From Bradyrhizobium sp. WSM1743 (GTDB taxonomy: Bacteria > Pseudomonadota > Alphaproteobacteria > Rhizobiales > Xanthobacteraceae): a stretch of 64,000 bases of DNA. The notes under the pieces are model-generated. The model made no database searches and had not been told where the DNA came from. It saw only the letters and a list, made by a program, of their open reading frames with translations. Position 1 is the stretch's first letter, and each line of letters starts with the position of its first letter. Below, in pieces: positions 12,901-20,900 of the stretch. The position numbers were made by a program, and so were the translations under genes. Location: contig NZ_AXAZ01000024.1 in the NCBI RefSeq assembly GCF_000473065.1, positions 38,541-102,540 of the forward strand, written 5' to 3'.

Positions 12901-14912
12901 CGTTCCGGCTCACCCCGGTGCAGGCCTTTATCAACCTCGCTTATCCGCTGGCGCGGCGCTTCGGACGGATCACGCTGCCGCAGGGTATGCCGGTGAGCAA
13001 CGAGCCGGATGCAAAGGAGGCGGAGGCCGCACAGTCCGCGCGCGCCGAGATCGCAGCTGGCATCGTGCGTTTCTGGACCCGCTATCTCGATCACTGCGCG
13101 CCGCAGCCGACCGAGGCCGGAGCGATCTTCTTCTCGCTCGGCACGGTCGCGGACCCCGGCGTGTGGCGACGCGCGCCCGACCCGAGCGGGTTCGTATCGG
13201 TCACGATCCCGGATCCTGAGCGGCGCGGCGCCCGACGGAAATTCGCGATCCGGCCCTATGGGCGCTACGAGAGCTGGATCAAGGCGCTCGAGGCCCCGGG
13301 CGCCGTGAATGCGCCGCCCGACCTCGGCGGCGCCCTGGACGCGGCCGGCTTCGCCAACCAGTTCCTCGACGTGACGCTGCCGCGCACAGAGCCGCTCGAG
13401 AAGCCGGTGATCCTGGCGGCGCAGCGGCGTCCGGCAAAGGACAAGGATCTGCCGCGCATGGAGATCGTCGTCGCCCATGGCACCGACATGGTGCTGGCGC
13501 AAGCCAATCGCCGCAACGACGCGATGCTCGCGCCGCTCGGCATCTCGGTCGGCTATCGACGCGAGTTTCCCTACCAGGAATGGATGCGGGGCTTGGTGAA
13601 GGAGAAGGTCAAAGACTACCAGCCACTGGCGCCATTCGGCGCGCCAGATGCCGACGCGAACTTCGCTTTCCCGGCGCTCGAGGAGGCCTATGCGGAGGCG
13701 AGGCTGGTCGAGCTGCGCAAGCTCGTGCCGGATGCATGGCTCGGCTCGACGCTGGTCTCCGCAGCGAGCCTGCCATATTTCTTCCGCACGCATGCGCTGG
13801 TTCACATGAGCGCCGGCATCGTCGTGTCGGAGACAACGCGCGCGGTGTTCGAGGAGGGCTTCGCGGAGCCGCACCTGCCGTACCGGATCACGGATGGCTA
13901 CGACCAGCGGACGCCGTCTGCGCCGCCGACCTACGAGGTTGTGCGCAAAGCCGGCGAGACGACGATCATCTTCGATCTGGCGCTGCACCGGTTCATCGAC
14001 TGCATGTCGGCACGCGAGGCAGTGCTGTGGTTCGGCGACGCAGGGCAGCATTGGGCCGAGATCCGCAACGTCGTGCATCTCCCTGAGCCGGGCATCAGCT
14101 ATCGGATCTCGATCGAGGCGTCGCTTCCTGGAAGCGGCGAGGTGGTCGCGCGCGCCGGCGAGTTCGATCTGCTGCCGGTAGTGCCGAAGAAGGATGAAGA
14201 GTCGGCTTATCTGGTGCAGTCGGCCGGGCAGTTGCTCCTGGCCGCGGCGCATGACGACACCAAGCCGCTGCTGATCACACCGCAAGGACAAGGCGAGGAT
14301 TGGCGGCTGCGGCTCGCCGCGGTGCCGCGCGATGCCGGTGCGCTGCGCCCGTTCATGCAAGAGGTGGACGGCGATCTCCTGACACTGCTGAACGCGCGTC
14401 TCGCGCAGATCGTCACCGGCGACTATCTGGTGACCATCGATGTGCTGTCCGACCACGTCCTCACTTGCGGCTGGCAGCCGGCTTTGGCCGACTGGACGCC
14501 GCTCTGGGACAAGGCGATGGCGGCGCTCGGGTCCGCGCCGGAGGCGCAGGGGCTGCTGCGGCAGTGGCAGGCGCCGCCACAGCAAGGCGACAAGCTGACC
14601 GTACCGCTGTCCTATGCGGCACGGCACCATTCCGATGCGCTGCAGCGCCTCGACGATCTGTGCAAAGGCCCACCGCAGAGCGCGGGACGCGAGCTGCTGT
14701 GCGTGCGTCCGCTGCCGAGTGACGAGGACGTGCGCGGCTTCCGGCCGGGTGCCGGGCCGACGCCCGCCGAGACTGAGTTGTGGGCGCTTCTCCTCCGCGT
14801 CGCGGCCGCGCAGCTGTTCGGGCCGGGGCGGAGCCCCGTGGTTTCGGCCAGCAAGGGGACGCTGACGCCGCTGCATCATCGGATCGCGCGCCGCATCGAG
14901 GGAGAGGTCTGA
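3951..14912 (+). CDS. Giant beta-rich protein of unknown function, 3653 aa
   Basis: A GTG start is chosen because AGGGG lies 6 bases upstream and the frame opens there (MANDILWLFDKSGF). There is no signal peptide, so the product probably starts in the cytosol. Visible regions are a Pro/Phe/Leu-rich stretch around residues 190-245, an unusually long Ala/Leu-rich helical block around 400-505, and then many beta-type segments with Gly-rich turns. Around 1080-1260 there is a segment ending in VGFGFGYRY that recalls the DUF6603 style of giant proteins (weak). A hydrophobic beta block follows around 1360-1570. A Pro/Glu-rich linker sits near 1590-1640, a possible fibronectin-like section (WDLEP...HYRVRR...YEIVPVDIAG) around 1920-2060, and a long mixed C-terminal half. 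No catalytic motif is evident and it does not look like an NRPS/PKS, Rhs or adhesin array. The gene is the first of a tightly coupled four-gene operon and the next start overlaps its stop by one base. Confidence 0.85.
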   Translation: MANDILWLFDKSGFTLHAEALPGGESFSAMTLEVAGTAGPGGVKQTLKLKSPIDIPRKLLKAGPANGLVFRKKDELEQLAQEEWAALRERLRRRLAQPFEVKVENADTLFELQAIASQKVTARLWLMPEVLDPAAITADTVLARVEADAGVDIDLTLTAGAAASLKGRWRLDLRVKAAALQDAVDALLALDLPSLPAFDLDWPRFKLPKLSFAGLSFPAFGKLPSLFPISLPPFATKLTFTPDNPLPEIKANLVNGDLSLATAAPAGGKLFYDSTKICEVSNATFSYDGVAKKHSFTAALQVTDIPVGQPFPVDLVNDKRLPFSIKIAAVSTTVKFDPIVINPANGATVQGVTLAHELKGIRIAAIDDPTLFIVLDASFETTVQPGGGIHSKLTELKIAEPYPIVLIAKVATAAVEAVGELIRLIAAIPLPKTNMPGFDIEKLKSLLTLLGRMLAAAMTWLAKQAGEAAGLLAGAVEAVAKLISKLLDALADAALAAYKVVCIEIRLDSRSYQIRQIVLTPANDQPIGGTLNLSALGFDLVVDAKAKPSLLIDFGPESWFGLIVEPVAGAHATLSTDLWLDKETGPQQPLGTLDNDSGAASGAAERLVVLKAEPGQGGAGCAKRDIVVAAVQRGRLRLFQRFVTTGADRAKDVTLQTGNATFTVLSKHQSARLEPATIGTNAAADDIVLTPSVGNVKDRILGLLPKAGDETGGGEFAKMLSQKIQIDNPKLAFDGPNRTATLTLDVTVHLGKDFSPQTKLGVAASLDDLSMKVTGGDRIAIKAKNKETRHYRPLGFDLEVRRKEDVADDEYEQFYLDLSVGGEKLGLGRQADAFLSYDRVASAGKGLQFQLSEFAIGRSGLDLEARIKPDAVRLGGVDMPFTFTSGAVSIKGSRFSGGSLTGSGQLPKKLIGEAKAAVALTLGRSPSGGDVVVEAATALIDKSGDPIKCHSTRFDITITELGFSFVMEESYHFYFLVTGSARFNPGDTAFARGLLKNFEAVEIRFDKAPLTSDPRVLMRAISFLVKLKPPKVIKLFDIFRFELRSIAFYPAADKFGGDPAMGFGGQVNFLNSGDRVSIQVNFHEMLIGPPAGNDILPRIRFDGLGVAISLSGVKIGGTAITVDGDLPSLYRPGVLPKNISAQGFLASGFVEIQGWAPMSATLGFLELKDKANPGAKPLHAFFIYGQMYKMSEPIDTPIGTIYLREVGFGFGYRYTLAGIAQAESAKTPQELIKILDEVSKYQGSLDRFEAWEPTYHNADLTLALRGMLALSAAQRTSSEYNDKVEASLSNPILLDIVAALRTDLTILINLRAWLCVNYHKWVTDGGDADWKREPVFRGYLYFSAPKREFLGRFISNRNGFIGEHPPMPPQLKTAIQSTDFSATLYIRPGLFHFELGWPYELGFELGKPGETFYLRVRGGLIQRVEDFSVLQGIAFKAYGEVHLEGRIGSDSFGAAAVAHATFNLETRLLSYLSLRNFDESMYYGYLRLDILIDARIEVWLSFKVFGKRIRLSAGFSIHLAVSIAIEGVVSPKGLGGKAHASVGIRAFGRTASVGIGFSFNNGLLDQARARVAGFMALGLSTPIPDKSQDGRRVESNPPPEPPRHEQAAIADQTIDQELGAAPAPEPVTPPELKGRPITATNFWAMLFPTSFAGQAGEWYVMQLVPRDHTAVDKNDKPETVANPAATFFASPAMTGGRLQSPSHALASGKPILQEFFQLPFDGPAKPVAWADKYVTNGDETVDAGVTLNDLLFDLFLDLDAGQPTEPFPRFITPGQETLADDSKAAAAMLARHGRSRIELSALSKREAQIEEARSAILASVLDTAAQLAAQGVPAGNLPTRNGEVDARDFGLTFLISEASLRQLFPDLATAEQDGDITSPPLGAFTVVKSDAPAGGTVHLFNPPSRMFRKAQPRFTPRHVISEQGIMLDWDLEPAWGESQGAYHDPEFHLRHYRVRRTIRGLKKGEYRAEFVVKAAAPTRLAVENGVTTLTMLRPPFQFIDDLRQKDADTGAVAIPDDVREALLNLRQLEPDDTNTAVDILYEIVPVDIAGTSDFGEPYEVPITGAAKPLPVSPRQAVLQLTYEKPGSPEAPKLRFLFTPKPEDKTFALHLRILTETVEALGTYGNDALEQASRFDERSIERLRGSDVAEFVLRLKPGTASDPFVFQNEDRDPGKTAASDKDAAPSEESKDLTPGFFSASIQMLKDGKLVDAKLSAILTALDADDTNIVPGLSRRLFVRRLAAEAVKPADLLVSGLHGEWRSMPVNLVLAREESPLASDKAKPISTILETFEQPLALQFMALRNTGGDATCESGRLHLIYPPINGTIDDLAPALGQEPQPFPTLRDPARRTATRLNWRVDARSLRREQGPNHAELYRWIGGYDLHVVDPDALPALSDANDLKAQLESAAKAVGRVALMPAAFDGLEPSGFGDFGRLEAAYPSETLRLLNPPKGERATGMRRAGWYSSAESTALFPQPALRRSLMPDPDEALIASLFAQGRPDALRISIPAWLDQAVDPLLAWRLAVVGQHGHGLGEYLVADAPTDQEAAAKAAHFRQIGGFTVAEVRRLLQNLRLVPDGATRETAYQQETEALQRRIDDPAHLAVVSLRIEVLRARQDVNGNPTADFVMVVSREHVVDLVPALHPVLGDALAFLPYSSQSAGAEIEDGRIYRRYSIVADPEPEVKAKSFADWLDETPPERDPHGWGALRTLGLARGLRLYDIMSGEYLRGSKLMKRVRTAMRRALLRYRDTDNAGQDQRFNGQPFVDLLTKPWGNAKLFWFDGGGEGLGKSEQSDVIEKETLAVIQIALRPAPDRLAPAADPAELRRVRYFKIVPKSGNDQRPEWRLKLAAPSPGRWFDVLARAGGIEANPAVRLGDGVVHAFRVSAQLPENDKAIAVVRVILRNSAQLIAQDIDTALTLESVVVQPDGTIGAPQPAPYTSQEIAQPVVLEPNDPRAPDPAFGKFEALKGQDWAEALFRPERDLPFRLTPVQAFINLAYPLARRFGRITLPQGMPVSNEPDAKEAEAAQSARAEIAAGIVRFWTRYLDHCAPQPTEAGAIFFSLGTVADPGVWRRAPDPSGFVSVTIPDPERRGARRKFAIRPYGRYESWIKALEAPGAVNAPPDLGGALDAAGFANQFLDVTLPRTEPLEKPVILAAQRRPAKDKDLPRMEIVVAHGTDMVLAQANRRNDAMLAPLGISVGYRREFPYQEWMRGLVKEKVKDYQPLAPFGAPDADANFAFPALEEAYAEARLVELRKLVPDAWLGSTLVSAASLPYFFRTHALVHMSAGIVVSETTRAVFEEGFAEPHLPYRITDGYDQRTPSAPPTYEVVRKAGETTIIFDLALHRFIDCMSAREAVLWFGDAGQHWAEIRNVVHLPEPGISYRISIEASLPGSGEVVARAGEFDLLPVVPKKDEESAYLVQSAGQLLLAAAHDDTKPLLITPQGQGEDWRLRLAAVPRDAGALRPFMQEVDGDLLTLLNARLAQIVTGDYLVTIDVLSDHVLTCGWQPALADWTPLWDKAMAALGSAPEAQGLLRQWQAPPQQGDKLTVPLSYAARHHSDALQRLDDLCKGPPQSAGRELLCVRPLPSDEDVRGFRPGAGPTPAETELWALLLRVAAAQLFGPGRSPVVSASKGTLTPLHHRIARRIEGEV

Positions 14913-17900
14913 TGGGCGAGATCAGCCGGATCGCGGCGATACGGATCGCCGGCGGGGAAAACGAACCGTTCTATTCGGCCAAGCTGCGCGTCTTCTACTG
15001 GGACAGCGGCACCCATTCGGACCAGATCGTCAAGGACGTTGCCGGTCTGCGGGTGCTGCTCGCCGGCGCGGATGCCAAGCCGGTCGAGCATGGCGGCACC
15101 AATCAGGTGCACCTGCCGCTGATGCTGCGCGGCTACGTCCGGCCGCAGGAGCACGAGGGCGGCAATAATCATGGCGTCGAGCTGCGTCTCGAAGGCCAGG
15201 GGGCGACGTTCGCGGGGACGCTGGTCACCGACAAGCCCGTGAACGACGTCACGCTGGTGCCGATCGGCGGCTGGCCGCAGAAGCTCGGCCCCGATATCGA
15301 GGTGCCGCAACTGCGGCTGACGGCTGGCTTGGTTCCGGTGGCGCTTGCGGTCGACGGTCAGCCACTGCAGAAATTCCTCAAGCTCGTCACCAAGAATAGC
15401 AAATCCACCCTGTTCGGCGGCTTCCGGCTGGAGAAGCCCGCGACCAGGACGCTGCCGCTCACACTGGTGCCGCATGGCATCGAGCTCGACGGATCGCTGC
15501 CGGACCCGACGCGCGACCTGCTCGATGCGCCTGATCCGGCGGCGCGCATTCGCGGCCGCTTCCGCCTCGAGCGCCGTCCGGGCCAGGACGGCAAGCCTCG
15601 ATACTGGCTGCGCCTGATCGGAGGGCATCCGGACGCGCCCGGAGCCATGGAGCAGCTCGAGGCACGCATCGCCCGCGCATTCGGCGATCTCGGCAGCGAC
15701 AAGGATGCGCCACTGGCCGTTCGCTTCGATCGGCGGCCCGGGGTGCCGCCGCTGCTCTGGCCCTTGACCATCACACCGAATGGACTGGCTCTGATCGAGA
15801 CCGTCACGGGCGAATTCAAGATGGCGGTCGAGTCCTCCGCTATCGATGCGCGTCTGCGGACCGTCAGCAATTTTCCGGGCGACGTGCCGGGCATCGCGGC
15901 GATCCACGGCGAACATCTCGAGTGGAGAAAGCTGGCAGATGGCTTCGACGTGGTGATCTCAGCCGGGTCCGACACCGCCGGGGCGCCGAAAGTCGTGATT
16001 CAATTCGCGCATGGGAACGGCGCCTGGACCACGAGCCTCGACGATACGTTCGAGACGCAGCCGATCGAGGTGCCGCTGGACGCGACTGCGGCGCGCCTGC
16101 TCGCCGCCTATAAGAGCGGACACGTCGTCGCCGCGACGGCGACGCGAGCGCCTTACGCCTTTCTCCCGCTCACTGACGGCTGGCTGCAACTCGGCCTCGC
16201 CACGGAGCGCAGGGAGAAGCTGCCGGACCAGGGGGTGCCGCCGCCGAGCGCCATGAGCGGACGGATCGTCGCCGCCCACGGCACGACCGCCGACGGCTTG
16301 CGCGGTATCGTTGTCGACGAAGCCGTGCGCCTCGTCCTGACCATGCGGTGGCGCAAGCAGAACGCCGCATACCGTCCCGCGAGCGGGACCCTCGACATCC
16401 GCGGCGCGCGAGGCCAGTTGCGCGGCTTCGTGTTCGTGGCCGAGACCGCGCCGACAGCCGCGGAAGCATTGCCAGACCTTCGCCGCGGGCCAGCCACGAC
16501 CCGTGACGTGCCGATTGCATTCAATGCCCCGCAGACCGGGCTGGTTCTGAAGGGAACGTTCACGTGGAAGCCCGACGGGTGGGCCCTCCATGTCACCGAT
16601 CTGCTGGAAGTGCTGCCGCCCGGCAGCAAGCTCACGCCGTCGCCGGCTGGCACACTGCGTGGCTATGGATGGCAGGTGCCGCACGACCGGCCGTTCATCA
16701 CCAACCACCCGCTGACGCGGACGGCGGTTACGCCGGCAGAACCTTCGGTCTCGCGCGGCCTGCTGCGCTACGCCTTCGAAGGCGGCTTCACTCTCGCGAA
16801 TGCGCCCGGCGGCGAGGCAGCGGTGCTGAGGGTCGAGCATCCGCCGGCTCACGTCGACGCGAAGGCCGTGTCCTTTGTGTCGGATACGCTGGTGCTCACC
16901 ACGCTTCCGGGGCCCGAATTCGTGCCGCAGCAATGGCCCAAGGACAAAGGACAGTTCAACGCCGCGTTGCGCCATGACCTCTCGGTGCTCGACGAACTGT
17001 TTGCCTGGTCCGATCCGCCGCCGCCGAAGTCCGGGACTGCTCCGCCGCCGGTCGCCGAAACCGAAAGCCTGGTCGTCACGGCGCTCGATCCGGCGCGACT
17101 CGAGGAGGTCTGGCGCCAGAACCGGGTGCGGATGGCGCTGACGTATACCCAGGACGCCTTCATGACCGGCTGGGTCGCGACCGGCACGGATCACGACCAG
17201 GACATTGCGAGTCTGGTGCAGCCCTACAAGTGGAAAGCTGTCTCCGTGAAGATCGACCTAGCGCCGCGCTGGGGCGCCTATCAGCTCAACGGCGATACCT
17301 ATCGACTGGACACGGCGCTCGCCGGGCTGCGCGGTGAATTCGATGTGGTGAATGACGAACTGCAGGTCGGGGGGAAAGCGATCACGGTCCGCGGCAATGC
17401 CGCGAGCCTGTTCCGGCTCGATGGCTCGGATCTGGTCTGGGACTCGCGCGGTACCGGGCTCGGCGCGGCCGCGAGCAATGGCGCCCGTCCGGTCGGGCTC
17501 GACGGCAAGCCGCGTGGCGTGCTGCGCACGCTCGGCCAGCCCGAGCGCATCGAAATCGATGCCACCATTCCCTGGATGAAAGCGGCGCGGCTCGCCTTCC
17601 ACGTTCGTGACCTGCCGATAGAAAACAAGGTGTTCGACGGCGCCGCGAATCCGGTCGAGAGCGCACCCGGCACGGTCGGACAGGCCTTCGACCGCGCGAA
17701 CTTTCCCGACGCGTTGCACGAATGGCGCTTGATGGAGGAACCCGAGGCGCCGACCTGGACCGGGAAACCGAAGCCGTTCGATCTGCGGTTCGAGCCGTTC
17801 CTGTTCAGGCCGGCGCGGCTGTTGCGCGTCGAGTTCGACGGAAACGACACGATTCAGGTTATCAAGGTCATCGGTACGCTGCGTATCCGACAGCGTTTGC

Positions 17901-20900
17901 TGGACGACGGAACGTCCGACGCCGAGCCGGGGCCGTTCGGTGCCGACCGGATTTATGAGCGTGCAGACCTGTTTTGCCTGACGCTCACGCGTCATGGCAA
18001 CACCTTTAAGCCGGTATGGGGGGGCATCAGTCTCGGGCATGTCGATGGTCCGCAGCCGAGGCTTGTGTACGCGCCGCGCAATCCGGAAGTTTCCTGTGCA
18101 GTTCCGCTGGAGGTCGATGCCAAGGGAGGAATCCCGTCGGCGAACCAGTCCCCGATTGATGCCACGATCGTGCTGGACATCGCGAGCGGCAAGGTGCGGT
18201 TCGGCGCGCGCCTGTTCGGCCGGGAGTGCGAGCTGGAATCGCAGGCGACGATCGGCGCGAAGATCGACTTCGGCTTCAAGCCGACCGGCACGGCCGCGAC
18301 CGCATCCAGCGTGCTGCTGCGCATCGACGAGATCGCCGTGACGCTGGCGGCGCAAAGCCAGTCGATCCGCATCGACGGCGCGCTGCAGGTAATGCCTGAG
18401 ACGACCAAGGTGCCTGACGCGATCGACGAGCCGGATAAGGCCGCGGCCCTCGTCCATGTCGGCCGCGAAGCGAAGTCATTCCGCTGGCTCGATTTGCCGG
18501 CCGCGGACACGATTAAGCCTTTCGAGCTGTCTATCGACCACGCGTCTGGCCGCGTCGGCGTCGAGTTGAGGGGAGTGTGGGTGCACGCGCGGCCGCTGTT
18601 CGGCCTCGAAGCGCCGGGCGGTTGGGAGGTGCAGGCGCGCCTTCAAGCCTTCGTCGCGAGCCCTGAGCCGCTCCGTGCGCTCGCGCCGCTCGCCGCCGCG
18701 AGCGCATGGGCGCGGATCGCCGGCCTCGCGACGGGCACGGCGAACCGGATCGACCATCGCCTGCGCGCCGATGCGGAAAGTACCGCACATCACTTCGATG
18801 TCACCTGGGAGGTCGGGTTCACGAGCCCCGTGAACTGGCCCGTGAACGGGCTGCGCAAGGCCGATGGCAGCGCGCTGCCCGATGCATGGCGGTCGCCGAA
18901 GGACGCCGATAGCAAAAAAGCGGGTCGCAGCCGCAAGATCCGGATCGAGGCCGGCGGCGAGCTGACTCACACCGTGAAGGCGCGTTTCCGGCGCCACCGG
19001 ATCGACGCCGCGCAATTGCGCCGGCTCGGCAAGCGCATCACGCCGCGAGCCCAGATCCCGTTGCTTGTGGAGGTCGAGCATACGCTCGCTGGCAAGCAGC
19101 GCAGTGTCACCTTCACGACACTGGATCATGTGGCGATCACCTCCCTGCAGCTGATGATCGACACGGGGAAGGCGTATGGCTTCGCGCCGCGCTATGCGGG
19201 ACGGCTCTACCGTGGCCAGGACACCCAGGCCAAGGTACCGCATCCCGGACTCGTGCAATTGCCCTGGGCGGTGTCCGGGTTCTTCGACGAAGCCTTGATC
19301 CGTCTCTACGGAACAACGCCATTCAAGCCGCACCTTCAGGCGCCGTTTTTTCTCGGCGGCAGCGCAGCCTTGTTCCCGTATCGGGCAGGGGCAGAGCAGT
19401 GCGCCGTTACGGCGGTCGTGCCTTGGGCGGGTCTCGACGCGACCTTGCTCGGCGCATTTGGGTCGCTCACCCAAGCCGATGGGCAATGGGAAGTTGCCGC
19501 GCCCGATTTGTGGGGCGGCAATGCCCAGGTCGGACCGCCGGCACCGCGCACGATGGTCATTGCAAGCGGGTCGGAGGCCGCGCAGGTCCTGTCCGCCATC
19601 GGCGGCGCCGGCCTCGCGCCACTCGCGGAGACTGCAGCGCTCGCGCGCGTCATGCCGGTCGAGCAGTTGTTCTTCGAGAACCTCCGGCAAGGCAGCAAGG
19701 GGCAGCTCGAGAGCAGCGCCGATATCAAGGCTGCGCCGTTCTTCCTGCGTGCTCTGATGGCGATCGAGGCCCGGTGGAACGCGACGCCGGCCGCGAATGG
19801 CCAGGCCACCTGGCGGGCGCTGTCGCTCCATCCGGCTCGAGGCGAGAAGGGTGGCACGAAGGTCGGTCCGGTTGTCGGCATCGAGATCAAGCCGTCGCCG
19901 TCGCAAGCCGCTGACAGCCGCGACTTGGTGCCGGCGGACCTCGTCGCATTGTCCGCGCGGCGCGCGGTGCACGAGTCCGCCTACCGCCTGGTGCAGGCCG
20001 ACCGCGCCGATGACGCCGGCGAAATGGCGCCGCGCGCCGAGCTCGTCGCCCGGGCGCGCGATCTCGACCGCTCCGCCGAATGTGCGATCCGGGAAGTGGA
20101 TCGCGAGGGCCGGATGCCAGGCGTCACGGTCGTCGAGATCCCGAGTCCGCGGATCCTCCGAGGTCGCCGGGACGGGATCGCAACCGATCATCCGGTGCTC
20201 GCGCCGTCGCCATCGCTTGGCTGGCCGAGCCCGGAGGCGATCGACGGGCTCGACAAGCTCGCGCCGCGGCTCGGCGCCGAGCGTCCGGTGCAGTCGGCGG
20301 AGGCGGGCTTTGCGGCGCGCTTCTGGCAGATCGGGCTCCCGGGCCACACCACCAGGGCCATGAACTATCTCGGCTTCAACCATCGCGGCGCCTATCAACG
20401 CGACTTGCACGTGCCGTTCGAAGGACCGGCCGCGCGACATCTTTCGCCCGTCAACACGAGGCTGCGCGCTCCCATCGACGAGGCACTCGGTGCCCCGTCT
20501 GACACGGGGCCGATCCTGCCTCCTTATTTCGAGCTTGCCACGGTCGGGCGGCGCCCGGGTGTGTTCGAGGTCGTCACCGCGGCGGTGATCGTTGCGGTCG
20601 ACGAGAACGCATTCGATCCGGAGCATGCCCGGTTCGGACGACCCGCGAGTTCAGGGCCGGTGGTCGCGCATCAACTGCGCACGCCGCGCTCGCCTGCGCT
20701 CCCGCGCGACATCGCCGATATCAGGGTCGCCGGTCGCGAGAGCGACGCTCTCAAATTCAGGCGGCGTACCTATCTGTCGCTCGCCGATGGAGGACGTGCC
20801 GATCCGAAAGCGGCCTTTATCCTTGACAGGTTCGGCGTCTTCGCGGAGAGCGCTGATGTGGTGCGCCAAAAGAAGGGCGACGAGCACCTGCGGGTCGCCC

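Noticed and set aside
11391..14879. A 1162-codon open frame on the minus strand
   Set aside because: It is fully antisense to the 3653-aa gene. The residue mix (Arg, His, Gln rich) is typical of a shadow frame in GC-rich DNA, and it has no motif or ribosome site.
18476..20626. A 716-codon minus-strand frame
   Set aside because: Antisense shadow of the 2394-aa gene with no family features.
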